From: Hemileia vastatrix
Lineage: Eukaryota; Basidiomycota; Pucciniomycetes; Pucciniales; Zaghouaniaceae
Assembly: GCA_030280995.1 (NCBI GenBank)
Contig: JASXTE010000012.1
Span: 13,242,001 to 13,306,000 of the forward strand
Reading direction: 5' to 3'
Length of the DNA: 64,000 bases
Part shown: piece after piece, positions 17,901 to 28,580 of the stretch
Layout of the letters: the number at the start of each line of letters is the position of its first letter
How positions within the stretch are numbered: the first letter of the stretch is position 1
Translations under genes and position numbers: made by a program
The notes under the pieces: generated by a model
Told to the model about the DNA's origin: nothing
Database searches by the model: none
The model's input: the letters and a program-made list of their open reading frames with translations, nothing else

Positions 17901-20459
17901 TATGGGAATATATAAGTATGTTAGGATGCCATTTGGCCCTAAAAATGCTCCTTCAGTTTTCCAGAAAGTCATGGATAACAATTTCCATCAAGAAATTATT
18001 GAAGGTTGGCTCATGGTTTATATTGATGATATTATTGTTTTTTCAAAAACTTTTGATGAACATATGATTCACTTGAATAGAGTCTTCCAAAAAATGGATG
18101 AAATCAATATGAACTTATCTTTAAAAAAGTGTAAATTTGGTTTTCAATCTTTGAAAGTCCTTGGCCATGTTGTGTCAGGCTTACAAATTTGTGTAGACCA
18201 TAATAAAGTTGCTGCCATTCAAAATGTGAAAGCACCAACTTCTGTAAGAGAAATCCAAAGTTTTTTGGGTATGTGTGGCTATTATAGACAATATATTAAA
18301 AATTATCAGGTCATAGCCTTGCCTCTTACAAAACTGACCAGAAAAGATGTTGCTTTTCTCTGGAATAATGACTGTGAAAAGCTTTTGATACATTAAAAAG
18401 TTGCTTAATGACAGCCCCTATATTGGCTCTTCCAGATTTTAACAAGCCATTTGTCCTTTATACAGATGCTAGCTTTATTGGTCTGGGTGCTGCCCTTCAC
18501 CAAAAGCAAATTATTAATGATAAATCCTCAGAGGTTGTAATTTGTTATATTTCAAGAACCTTAAGAAATAGTGAATTGAGATATGGTGCCACTCAATTGG
18601 AGTGCTTAGCAGTTGTTTGGGCTCTTGAGAAACTTCATTACTATTTGGATGACCAAAAATTTGAGTTGGTAACTGACTGTAGTGCTGTGAAGTCTCTTTT
18701 AAACCTCAAGACACCTAACAGACATATGTTCAGGTGGCAACTTGCTGTTCAAGAATACAGAGGAAGGATGACAATTATCCATAGAGCTGGAAATATTCAC
18801 TCTAATGTTGATATGCTCTCCAGATTGCCTCTGCCAAAAAATGACTCAAATCCTGCTTATGTACCTGAAGATGATACTGTTCATATCCATGGTATATTTA
18901 TAGTTGATATGGAAGAGGAGTTATTACAGTTAATACTGGATTCATATGATAAAGATTCTGATTTAAATAAATTGGTTACTATCTTAAATGATCCTAAGAA
19001 TGCTTCAATTCAAGCATTAATAAAAACTCTTCCTGAAAAGTACCAAAATGCTTTAAATAAAGGAAAGTTCTCTATTGAAGATGGTTATATATATTATAGA
19101 AGGAAGCTTACCAATGTAATTGTAATTCCTCCTTCAATGAAAGAAACTATCCTCAAACTTTGTCATGATGACATATTAGCTGGTCATTTTGATCTTGAAA
19201 AAACATTGATTAGAATCAAAAACACTGCATGGTGGGCTAATATGTCTGAAGACACAAAATTATATGTTGAATCTTGTGATTCCTTCCAAAAATCTAAAAG
19301 GTTAACAGGTAAGAGAGCAGGGTTATTACAACATATTGAAACACCTAGTGCTCCCTGGCAAATCATTAATATGGATTTTGTCACTGGTCTTCCTGTTGCA
19401 GGTAAAGACAGCTTTAACTCTTGTTGGGTAATAGTTGATAGATTCACAAAAATGTGCAAATTTATTCCAACCCACAAAGATGTATCCACCAAAGAATTAG
19501 CCTTCTTATGGTGGTCTTACATGTTTAATATTATTGGTTTTCCAAAAGCCATTATCTCTGATAGGGATCCAAAATTCACTTCTGAGTTTTGGACCTCTTT
19601 GATGGATATTTGTGGCTGTGAGTTGAAATTGTCTACAGCTCACCATCCTCAGACTGATGGTCTAGCTGAAAGAATGATTCAAACTCTGGAAGATATGATT
19701 AGAAGGTATTGTGCCTTTGGTTTGGAATATAAAGACAATGACAGATTTACTCATGATTGGGTCACTCTTTTGCCTGGTCTTGAATTTGCATATAATAGCA
19801 CTGTTCATTCTGTTACTGAGAAAAAGCCTTTTGAGCTTTGGTTGGGTTATGTCCCAAATACTCCTGCTCAGATTCTCAACAATAAATTACCTAAGTTGGA
19901 ACTACACCCTGGTGTAAAATCTTTTATGTAAATGCAACAGCTATGCAGAAAACATGCTCAGAGTTGTATTGATAAAGCATTTGAATATGAAAAGAAAAGA
20001 TGGGATAAATCCCATAAAGAATACACATTTAACAAGGGTGATGAAGTGTTGATCTCTACTGTCCATTTCAATTTACAAGGTAACCACAAATTAAAAGATC
20101 CTTTTGTAGGACCATTTTTTGTTAAAAGAATGGTTGGTGATAATGCAGTAGAAGTTGTATTGTATTCTCCATATGATAGGAAACATCCTGTCTTTCCCAT
20201 TTCTTTGCTTAAGCCTTATACTTCCAACAGTGACTTATTTCCAAAAAGAAGAGGAAGACCTAAGAAGAACCCTCAGGAAGTCACAGAAACAGCAGAAATT
20301 GATAAAATTCTCAATGATAGAATTATCACTTCTGAAAGAGGTACTGAATATTTATTGAGATATAAGAACAAATCATCTGAACATGATGCATGGATACCTG
20401 GCAAGGAGATTTTGAATCTGCCTACTCTGTTGAAAAAGTACAAAAAGAAAAAATCTTAG
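14294..20459 (+). pseudogene. gag-pol: Gag-Pol of element B, broken by two frameshifts and a stop
   Basis: Closely related to copy A over its whole length, with the same domain order. The breaks are a 1-bp deletion near 17137 (after the protease, FKYNGGFVRA), a 1-bp deletion near 18375 (end of RT, after WNNDC) and a CAA-to-TAA nonsense codon at 19929-19931 (after integrase). The open pieces are 14294-17158, 17155-18396, 18408-19931 and 19932-20459. Key residues (zinc knuckle, DSGAGG, YIDD, integrase D/D/E, KRRGRPKK and chromodomain) all survive. One integrase zinc-domain cysteine has changed (CDSF instead of CDSC), a likely functional loss. Confidence 0.93.
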
Positions 20460-20481
20460 CATTTTTTTTATTGTTTTTTTT

Positions 20482-20493
20482 AGAGTGAGGGAG
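20482..20493 (+). other. Polypurine tract of element B
   Basis: AGAGTGAGGGAG directly before the 3' LTR, preceded by a T-rich stretch as in A and C. Confidence 0.85.
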
Positions 20494-21620
20494 TGTCAGC
20501 CAGGCTATTCCAGGAGTCCAGTAAATGATATGTTAACTTATAAGACCTGAAAGAGGGTGTAAGAATTGTATTTAATGTATATAAATTAATATTTTATTGC
20601 ATAATAAAATTATATAAGTATCTTATTACATATAAGTGTTATATTAATTTTATTGTTTATATAAATTTTTTATACATTTAAATTAAACATAATATATTAT
20701 ATTCTACAAATAATGGCGCATTTTCTATGTATTTAATAATTATAAATTTATATTTAATTAATCAAAAACATATATTATAATTATAAGTGTAAAATTTACT
20801 TATAATATAATTAAATTAATTAATTATATTTATATATTAAATATCATTTTTTATAGTATTAAACAATAAATAATGACGCTTCTTTTGACCCATAATTGTG
20901 TCAGGAAAAACTAATTAATACTAAATTGAAATAAATTACATATTTTGTTGCGTCAGAATATTTTTTGTTTCACTTAAAAATCCTTAAATCAGACTGTACC
21001 ATCTGTTTTGAATGATTTTTCTCATAGTTCCTATGTTCCAGGCTTGTTTAGTTATTCACTATTTTTACTCACTGATTTGGGAATTAATTGTGGGAAAATT
21101 GGATTCTTAATTGGGGTTTTTAATTATTTGTTTCATATTTTTCTCTACATTGTTATGTTTCACTTATTATTTTAGATTCTTGGTTTATTCTATTATGTTT
21201 CTTGTATTTACAAATATAGTAGCGCTTCAGAGGGCCCATTGCCTATAAAAAGGCTTTGGTTAATCCCCTGTAGCCCTATCACTTATTACACACTCAACAA
21301 TTTAAAGATAAATTTATTACGCTTATTATTATTTTTATTAGTATTAAATTCTAATTAAAAATTCTAAATAACAATTTAAAGGTTGCCTTAAGTCTGATAG
21401 TAATTATAGTGTTTGCCGCGCAGAACTCTTACTTAAATAATATTAATATTAATAAACCCAATTTGTTGTCACCTCTCAAATCACTCGTCTTTGCTTTCTC
21501 TCAAATAAATTAAATAATTTCAATTGTTTTTATTTCTTTTATTTCTACACTATTATCTCCTTCTTGTCCTCCTCTCTTTTCTTCCCTCTTCTCTTATCTC
21601 TTCTAGACGACTGACCGACA
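20494..21620 (+). repeat. Element B 3' LTR
   Basis: 1127 bp, TGTCAG...CGACA, followed by the CTATC target duplication at 21621-21625. Relative to the A LTR it is clearly diverged, although the internal regions of A and B are nearly the same. Confidence 0.95.
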
Positions 21621-21688
21621 CTATCACCCTTTATATCAATCCCTCACTCATCATGGCAGATAGGTGTTGAAATCTTATTATTGACAGG

Positions 21689-22180
21689 GTGGAACGTGCA
21701 CGAGATCATGCAAGACAACATGCTCAGTTGACTCCAGCAACCAGAGGTCTAAGAACTCATCAAACAGCAGAGGATGTGGAAGATCATCACAATTCCCTCA
21801 CTCTTCAGACTCGGAATAAAACTCCTGCCTCTTTGAATGCTGAACATGACAACATCAAAAATGCGGATGATAAAGAAATCCCTTATACAAATAAGTTACC
21901 ACTGGATCTTGAGGAGGTTTGGGACTCTCAATTGTTCTTTTTACATTTTTCCAAGGCTAAACCAATGATAGATTCTGTGTCTAATCTCATGGATAATGAC
22001 AAAAACTATCAGTTACAGCTATGGAAAGTTGCTCAGCTTTTTGGTTGTGTCATTAGGGAAACCTCATACCCAATTCATTGCCTCACAAGAGGGAACTTTA
22101 ATTGATATAAGGACCATTTTGTGAGAGAAATGATTTTTGAAATGCTTGAGGACAGTCTTCAGGAAACAGTGCAAGCCAGT
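21689..22180 (+). pseudogene. Coding relic of unknown function
   Basis: A 138-codon frame (21689-22105, starting at GTG) continues after a TGA stop with further coding-like sequence (FVREMIFEMLEDSLQETVQ...) up to an old LTR. The part PLDLEEVWDSQLFFLHFSKAKP...YQLQLWKVAQLFG looks like real protein, but I recognise no family. The lack of an ATG start and the internal stop argue for a fragment of a host or transposon gene truncated by the neighbouring elements. Confidence 0.35.
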
Positions 22181-23305
22181 GTAGAAAGACTCTTACAGTC
22201 ACCTTGCTGTAAGCAGATTCCAAGGGAGTTGGATAAACCAAAGAAAACACTGTCCCTTTGTGTAAAATATAGGTTCAATATAAACTAAGCTAATAAGTCT
22301 ACCTGATAAAGAGAGACTTTTTGACTTTTTGATATTAATGGTTTTGAGATGTAGAATCAGTGTTCTTTTAAGTTAGGTGAAGAAAACACAACAGTAGAGT
22401 TGTACTAGAAAAGTTATTTAGATGATTGAAATATTTATATTTTAATAAAGTTTTTATTTATGTGAAGAAGTGTTAAAATCAAGTCCCTGAGGTTGAGTCA
22501 TTTTAAATGATACCCTATAAGTATATGTAAATGTATTGTGGAAAATATTTATGAAGTGTTATATAAAGGTGTTTTTTTATAAGGGTATTACAAATTTTTA
22601 AATGTTATGTAGGTATAGGATGGTAGTTGTTGATATGTGTTATTAATGGTTGTTAATAATAAGCTCCCTAGATAGTATGATGTCCACCTAATTTTGAGTC
22701 TACAACTTTATATGAATAGTTAGGTCACATTCCCTATTTTCCCCTCCAGGAGCATCCCGCAGCTTGTCCAGAGTATCCCAGATTTTGTACAGATCTCATA
22801 CAGAGCATTCCAGAGCTTGTAAAGACTTCTGGACTCAATTAGAGCCCTAAAACCATAATAAAAAATCAAGAAAAATTGACTGATAATAGAGATATTTCCC
22901 TTCTATTTTCCCAACTCATTTTCTTAGTCTGTGCAACCCTGTTCATCTAATCAAAAATAATCAAAGTTAAGTAAATTATGAAAAATCAATAATAATCAAA
23001 AAATACTTTATAAAAATTTTTAAAAATAGAAGAAAAATAGTAGAAATTCCCTAAAAAAATTTCAAAGGTTCCTAAGACTCCTGTCTTTCATCTTCACACA
23101 CGTTTGATCCTATACTTGCATTTTTTTGTCTTTCAATTAATTATTTTATCTTGACCCATAAAATTAACTCTTTTAACAACTTAAAACAATCCATTCTTTA
23201 AAAAAAATTAAATAAAATTAAATTGGCCTTTCCAATCTTTATCATTATCATCCAAAATATTCCTAAAATAATTTTTTGTGCCATACTAGTCTTTAGGCTT
23301 CCACA
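22180..23305 (-). repeat. Old, diverged LTR of the element E family
   Basis: It starts with ACTCTTACAGTCACCTTGCT and GTAAGCAG, and ends with CTTTAGGCTTCCACA. It aligns throughout with the E LTRs (24728-25824 and 35548-36668), for example AACCATAATAAAAAATC and the CCAGAG...GGACT cluster. Its length (about 1126 bp) matches. No partner LTR or E coding sequence adjoins it, so it is probably a solo LTR. Target duplications are no longer clear. Confidence 0.7.
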
Positions 23306-23339
23306 ACAACTCACAATATCCATTCAATGATTGTCATTT

Positions 23340-24030
23340 TGAATTTTTAAATCCATGAGTGCTTGGAAAGAGGTTGAATATGGGTGGCTGATAAGATAAT
23401 TGCTAATTCTGGGCATAATTCTTTTTCTGAATTGAAACATGAGCCCTCCTTCTCCTCATGTTGTGGCATAACTGGAATGGCCCTGAAATTATGAGACATA
23501 CTCTGCAGCTGAGTGTATTTGGCATGATAAGTTTAATGCATGTTCTGAGGTTTTGGAAACATCAGGATCTCAAAAACATAGTTAAAATTCCACCATGAAT
23601 TGGCTAAAAGTTGTTTTTGATTCCATCCTTCCAAGAAGCTCCATGGTATATGGCCTAGCCCAGCATTCTACTTCATCTGTTGGGTATGATATTGTAAACT
23701 CATTTTTTGTATGCTTATCTGGGAGCTGATGGCCCTTGATCATTAAATAGAGGTTTTCCTGAAATGTATATTGTTCCTCCTAGGGGACTCTCTTTCCATA
23801 AATGATTTATGGGACCACAATCTTTGAGCCTTTGGTGAGTGGTGATGGTGTGAAAGGGGGTACCTGCACTTTGGCTTCAAAAGCCTCTGCCTGTGTTTCT
23901 GAAAGGCCATAATACAAGGGCCTTTTCTCTGCTAAAAATTCCATGCTTTATGTGTTCTTCTCCTTCAAACATTTAATATTCTCTTGCATTATGCTAAGGA
24001 GCATTTCATCAGGTTGAACTAAGGGGTTCA
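23340..24030 (-). pseudogene. Degraded minus-strand coding relic
   Basis: Read on the minus strand from an ATG near 24030, the sequence gives MNPLVQPDEMLLSIMQ... with a stop after about 27 codons, then EKRPLYYGLSETQAEAFEAKVQVPPF and further short coding-like runs broken by stops. The codon texture is unlike the AT-rich spacer around it. It may be an old transposon gag or a host gene fragment; the family is not recognised. Confidence 0.3.
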
Positions 24031-24517
24031 TGATTCACCTTTAGTGTGCCATTTATAGATTAGAAAAAATGTTAAGACCTAGCAGGGAAGGCTACTATTA
24101 ACACTAGTGCTATCCCAGGGTGGGACTGACTTTTTCAAAGGAAGAATCACAACAATCTAAGACTTACTATGTTGAGGCTACCAACAGTGAGGGTTAAGAC
24201 TTAAGAAGACTAAGAAGCAACTGAATTACTATATAAGTTATCCAATGAGGAGTGTCTCACAGAAATTTCCCATCAAACCCCTTTTCAATATTCTCTACTT
24301 CTGCCTCTTTCAATGTATAGCATCCATAGCACTCCTTCTTCTTCCCTCTCAACCCAGAATCTTATCATCATATGAAAATGAAATATGGTGCATTAAATTA
24401 CACTATTTCTCATATATTTAGAGTAGAAAAAGTTTATTTTAAGCCTTTAATACTTCAGCAGAGAAAAGTGAGTGAAAAACCCATAATAAATTATGAATTT
24501 AAAACCTAATAACTTAC

Positions 24518-24611
24518 TATGGTTATAACCATAACCATAACTACAACTTCAACTTTAACTATCACTATCACTTTAGCTATAGCTATAACTATTGCTATAA
24601 CTATAGTTATG
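24518..24611. repeat. Degenerate hexamer repeat (AACCAT/AACTAT)
   Basis: About 15 imperfect tandem units such as ATAACC, ATAACT, TTAACT, ATCACT and ATAGCT in a row, just before the left end of element E. Confidence 0.7.
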
Positions 24612-24727
24612 TGAAAATAACAACACATATTCCCTCCAGCTTCATATTGCATCGTAATTTCCATAGAATTTTAAAGAATGTTAAACTGAAAATTAAGGGA
24701 ATGACTAGTTGGAAACATCATACACAT

Positions 24728-25824
24728 TATGGTAAGGTAAACTCTTACAGTCGCCTTTCTGTAAGCAGAATCCGGAGAAGATATGTGGATTTAGCTGAAA
24801 ACCCCGTCCTTCCAATAAAAATAACAAAGTAGGTGTTCTAAATCACTAAGCTAACCAATCTACTTAGATCTGATTGATAAAAATAATGAAACTCTAAAAT
24901 AATTAACGCTTATTGAGATTAAATGATCGTGGCTGTTGATAAAGAAATACTGATAACAACAATTAAGGTGTACCAGTGAAAGATCTGAAAAGATTGACTT
25001 TTATGTTTTTATAATAATTTGAATTTTTATGAGACAGCAATAATCAAGTCCCAGCGACAAAGACCTTTCTAAAGATACCCTGTATGAAGTGTTATTTAAA
25101 CTGTTGAATTGTATTTCTAAGATGTTATGTAAAAAAAAAAAATAATGTTATAAGGGTATTACAAGTTATTTTAATTTGTTGAGTAATAAAAAAATGAGAC
25201 TGTGGTAGTTAATGATTAAGCTGTATGATGTGTCCCCCCTCTCAATTTTGAGTTTGAGAAGCGCTTAAGTATTCCTAGTCACGTGCCTAAGTTTTCCCCT
25301 CCAGAGCTCTTCCAGAGTCAATCCGGAGCCCGTACGGAGTCCGTCCGGACTTCCGGACTCAATTTAGAACCTTAAAACCATAATAAAAAATCTAGAAAAA
25401 TTACACATAATAGAGCTACTTCCCCTTTACATACCAAACTAATTTTTGTAGTCTGCGCAGCTCTAATTACCCCGTGAAAATTCATCAAAGTTAAGTAATT
25501 TTTGAAAACGTAAATATTTCTATAAAACTTTAAAATTCATTTAAAAATATAAGAAAAATAGTAAAAATTCTGGGAAAATTTCCCAAGGTTCTTGAGTGAC
25601 TCGACTTAATACTTATAAATTTTTTCAGACCGTAAAAATAAGTTTTCTCCGTAAAATAAATTGTATTTGTGTAGGCATTCGCTCGTGACCAATTTCTTCA
25701 TATTTAAAACTCAAATAAATTAAATAAAACCCTTTTATATATAAAAAATAATAACACCAATCTTGCACGCCGTAATAACTCCATTTACATATTTAGGTGC
25801 CGTACTAAACTTTAGGCTACCACA
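24728..25824 (-). repeat. Element E 3' LTR
   Basis: 1097 bp. On the plus strand it runs TATGGTAAGG...GGCTACCACA; in element sense TGTGGTA...TACCATA, so the termini form a near-perfect inverted repeat. ACAT (24724-24727) flanks it outside. Confidence 0.92.
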
Positions 25825-25836
25825 TCCTCCCTCCAA
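25825..25836 (-). other. Polypurine tract of element E
   Basis: TTGGAGGGAGGA on the minus strand directly upstream of the 3' LTR terminus TGTGGTAG. Confidence 0.75.
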
Positions 25837-26489
25837 TCGAGAATGTCCCCATTCTTATAACTTTGCATAAGTGGTTGAGAAATTCCAAAAGAATTATCTT
25901 TTCTAATAAAATAATTTGATAAATTTGTTTTAGCTGGTCTTCTTTTAAATCTTTATAATAAAAACGTTGTTTCTTCTTCTCTGGCTTGATATAACATAAA
26001 ATAAAATAAAATAAATCTTGTGATGATTCCACTACGAGAGCAAGGTTTGAATCCCTTCAGACTCCCATATACCAGTCTTCCTTCTTGTCACAGCATTGAG
26101 AGAGTGGATCTTCCTATGAGCCGAATACTCCTGATTCCAACCTCATAGGGCCCCCCACTGAGCCGAATTCTATGATTCCAATCTCGCCATAAGGTCCTCC
26201 AAGCTTCACACCAAAAAAAATGGCCTAACTATGAGGCACTAAAAAAAATCATTCCCTTAAATCCAACTACCATCCTAACTTCTGATTCCTTCATCACAAT
26301 TTTCAAACTTTGCTATACAGCAAACCCATAAAATACTTTTGCCAGGCTTCCAATAATAATTTTAACTTTAGACCATGTTAAAGCGCCACAAATTTCACCT
26401 AATTAACCATTATGCTTTCTTTAGCATCATCACCACCTAAAGTTTTAACCTCCTAAAGCTATCAGCACCCAATTCCAGAAATAATTGAA

Positions 26490-27185
26490 TAACCAGTTTA
26501 CAGTCTTAGGGGACAGTGATAAATTAAAAGATTGAATTGAGGTATCCAAACAAGTTTGACATTCCAATTTAAAGTCTTGGTAGACCAAACATATAATCGA
26601 TTTCCAGTTTATGGTCTTGGTGGACCAAAGATCGTTTAAGTGCATAAATATCTTGATATATTCCTAAGTAAGGCCTAGGCTTGACCAAAGATTGAATAAA
26701 TTTGATAATCCAGTTTAATGTCATAGTGGACCAAACATTTGATTGACAAGTAATCCAGTATAAGGCCATAGTGGTCCAATGAATGTTGAATTATCCTGCA
26801 GATATTAATTTTCCAGTTTAAAGTCATAGTGGACTAAACAATGAATGAACTACCAGTTTAAAGTCATGGTGGACCAAACATTTAATCGATAAGAAATCCA
26901 GTTTAAGGTCATGGTGGACCCAACACTTGATAATAGTCCAGTTTAAGGTCTTGGTGGACCTAACAAATCCAATAAAAAATTTTAACGATAGTCTTGAAAA
27001 TTAGCCAGTTTAAAGTCTTGGAGGACTAACAGCTCCAAAATTTGTATAAAACCTTAAGGAAAGTCTTGAACAGTAGCCAGTTTAAAGTCTTGGAGGACTA
27101 AAAGATCCAAAATATGTATAAAAAACCTTAAAGAACGTCTTGAACAGTAGCCAGTTTAAAGTCTTGGAGGACTAACAGATGTCTT
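26490..27185 (-). repeat. Hairpin-repeat array, GTC/GAC stem type (about 13 units)
   Basis: On the plus strand each unit is (C)CAGTTTA followed by a short stem-loop: e.g. TGGTC-TTGGTG-GACCA near 26610, AGTC-ATAGTG-GACT near 26821, GGTC-ATGGTG-GACC near 26906, AGGTC-TTGGTG-GACCT near 26946, and AGTC-TTGGAG-GACT near 27013, 27088 and 27162. Spacing is irregular, 35-75 bp. The stems keep pairing while their bases change. Confidence 0.8.
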
Positions 27186-27234
27186 GAAGTAAAATCCCAT
27201 AGGTATTGAGCTCTCCTAGACCCTGTTTCCTGTC

Positions 27235-27600
27235 TAAACTAAATGAATAAAACTAAAAAGAATGAAAACTAAAAAAATAAAACTAAGAAATATAATAATA
27301 ATTTTGATTTAATTAATAAATTTTAATTTTAATTTTAATTTTTTATTATTATTATTATTATTATTTTTATTTATTTTATTTTTATTTTTATTTTTATTAT
27401 TATTATTATTATTATTTTTTTTAATTTTAATTTTTTTTTTTTTTTTTTTTTATATATATATTTTTTTTTTTTTTAAATTTAAAATAAAAGATTTTAGAAA
27501 AGATAGTTTTGAAATAAAAGTTAAAATTTAATTTTAAAGAAAGATAAATGAATGTGAAAAGAAAGATAAAAAAAGTACTAAAATAAAATTTTAAAAGATG
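27235..27600. repeat. Low-complexity A/T block
   Basis: TTATTA/TTTTA runs, a long T-run (about 27430-27450) and a short TA-run. The minus-strand frame 27427-27612 here (Lys/Phe-rich) is an artefact of this composition. Confidence 0.8.
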
Positions 27601-28269
27601 CCCCCCGGCCATTTGATGAGCCGTACCCTCGACATCATACCCACATCCAAGTGCAACTTGATGTGGTTACACAATTTTAAGAAATTGAAAAGAAAAGAAA
27701 ATAAATGAAAGTTTTTTTAAAAGATAATTTTTATAATGATGATCACTGGGTGGGCTCCCTCCAATTTATAAAAATGATTAGAGACCACCAGTGAGCATAA
27801 ACTTTACAATAATTCATAATATATATTCAAGAAAAGAAATCACAATCTAACATAAAAAAAATCAAAAACAAAATAAGAAAATCTTGAATCCGGCGTTGAG
27901 AGCGGTGTCTCTTGATTCGTTCCAGTTTATAGTCTTAGTGGACTTCCTATAATTAAAAGACAAAGCCAGGATTCAACTAGAAAAAGGGAAAATTTTGGAA
28001 ACGAACATTATGGGGTAATTGTGTATAGAGCAGCCAGCCCATCAATTACCCCCACACTTGCCAATATTAAATTAAGAAGGTTCCCCTGTGAACACTTCTT
28101 CCAATAAATTTTTAACAATTTTTCCAACACTATCTTCACCCATATTTTAAGAATTTTAAGTTTTTGAAAAGTTCAAAGAAGGTCTTCTTGAATTTTGTTA
28201 AGTTTCATCACAGTTTCGTCGCCCATATGCAGTGTAATGATAGTAAAGTATTTTTGATAAAAATAAGAA

Positions 28270-28580
28270 GATAGTTTATACTCGTTGCGGAGGAATCCAT
28301 AAAATTTCGTAGATATCATAGTTTATCCTCGTTGCGGAGGTATAAATTTAATAAAAGTCATTATCATAGTTTATCCTCATTTCGGAGTTCGTCCATATAA
28401 TTTCATAAATGTCATAGTTTATCCTAATTGCGGAGGAATCCATAAAGTTTCATTGATATCATAGTTTATCCTCATTGCGGAGGAATCCATAAAGTTTCAT
28501 TAATATCATAGTTTATCCTCATTGCGGAGGAATCCATAAAGTTTCATTGATATCATAGTTTATCCTCATTGCGGAGGTAG
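28270..28580 (-). repeat. Hairpin-repeat array, CCTC/GAGG stem type (7 units of about 47 bp)
   Basis: Seven near-tandem copies of AGTTTATCCTCATTGCGGAGG, starting near 28272, 28320, 28367, 28414, 28462, 28509 and 28557. In each, TCCTC pairs with GAGGA (or CCTC with GAGG) around a six-base loop (ATTGCG or GTTGCG). The last unit overlaps the end of Pol and encodes its final residues LRNEDKL. Confidence 0.9.

Larger units (their letters stand above)
3295..21620 (+). mobile_element. Ty3/gypsy chromovirus copy B, split by nested copy A
   Basis: This is the outer element of a nested pair. Its 5' LTR starts at 3295, is interrupted at 3422 by copy A (3423-12601), resumes after the AGTAT duplication at 12607 and ends at 13604. 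The internal region is 13605-20493 and the 3' LTR is 20494-21620. The whole is bounded by CTATC duplications. Without the insert it is about 9.1 kb. The rejoined 5' LTR (1126 bp) and the 3' LTR (1127 bp) differ at only a few sites, so B is young but older than A. Its coding frame has two 1-bp deletions and one nonsense codon, so this copy is not autonomous. Confidence 0.93.
25837..28552 (-). other. Long 3' non-coding region of element E
   Basis: About 2.7 kb between the Pol stop and the polypurine tract, with no credible gene. It holds two hairpin-repeat arrays (26490-27185 and 28270-28580), an isolated unit near 27919-27945, a low-complexity A/T block (about 27235-27600) and an 8-bp inverted repeat CCTATGAG/CTCATAGG (26113-26120 and 26142-26149). 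Such a long 3' region is unusual for a Ty3/gypsy element, where Pol normally ends near the polypurine tract. Confidence 0.7.

Noticed and set aside
24728..24830. Open frame 24611-24832 (73 codons)
   Set aside because: It starts outside and ends inside the E LTR; no sign of coding conservation.
25817..26032. 71-codon minus-strand frame at the end of element E
   Set aside because: It runs across the polypurine tract into the LTR and has no recognisable motif.
28270..28580. CRISPR-like array (seven repeats of about 21 bp at about 47-bp spacing)
   Set aside because: The sequence between repeats is itself repeated, the context is a eukaryotic retrotransposon and there are no cas genes. These are tandem hairpin repeats.
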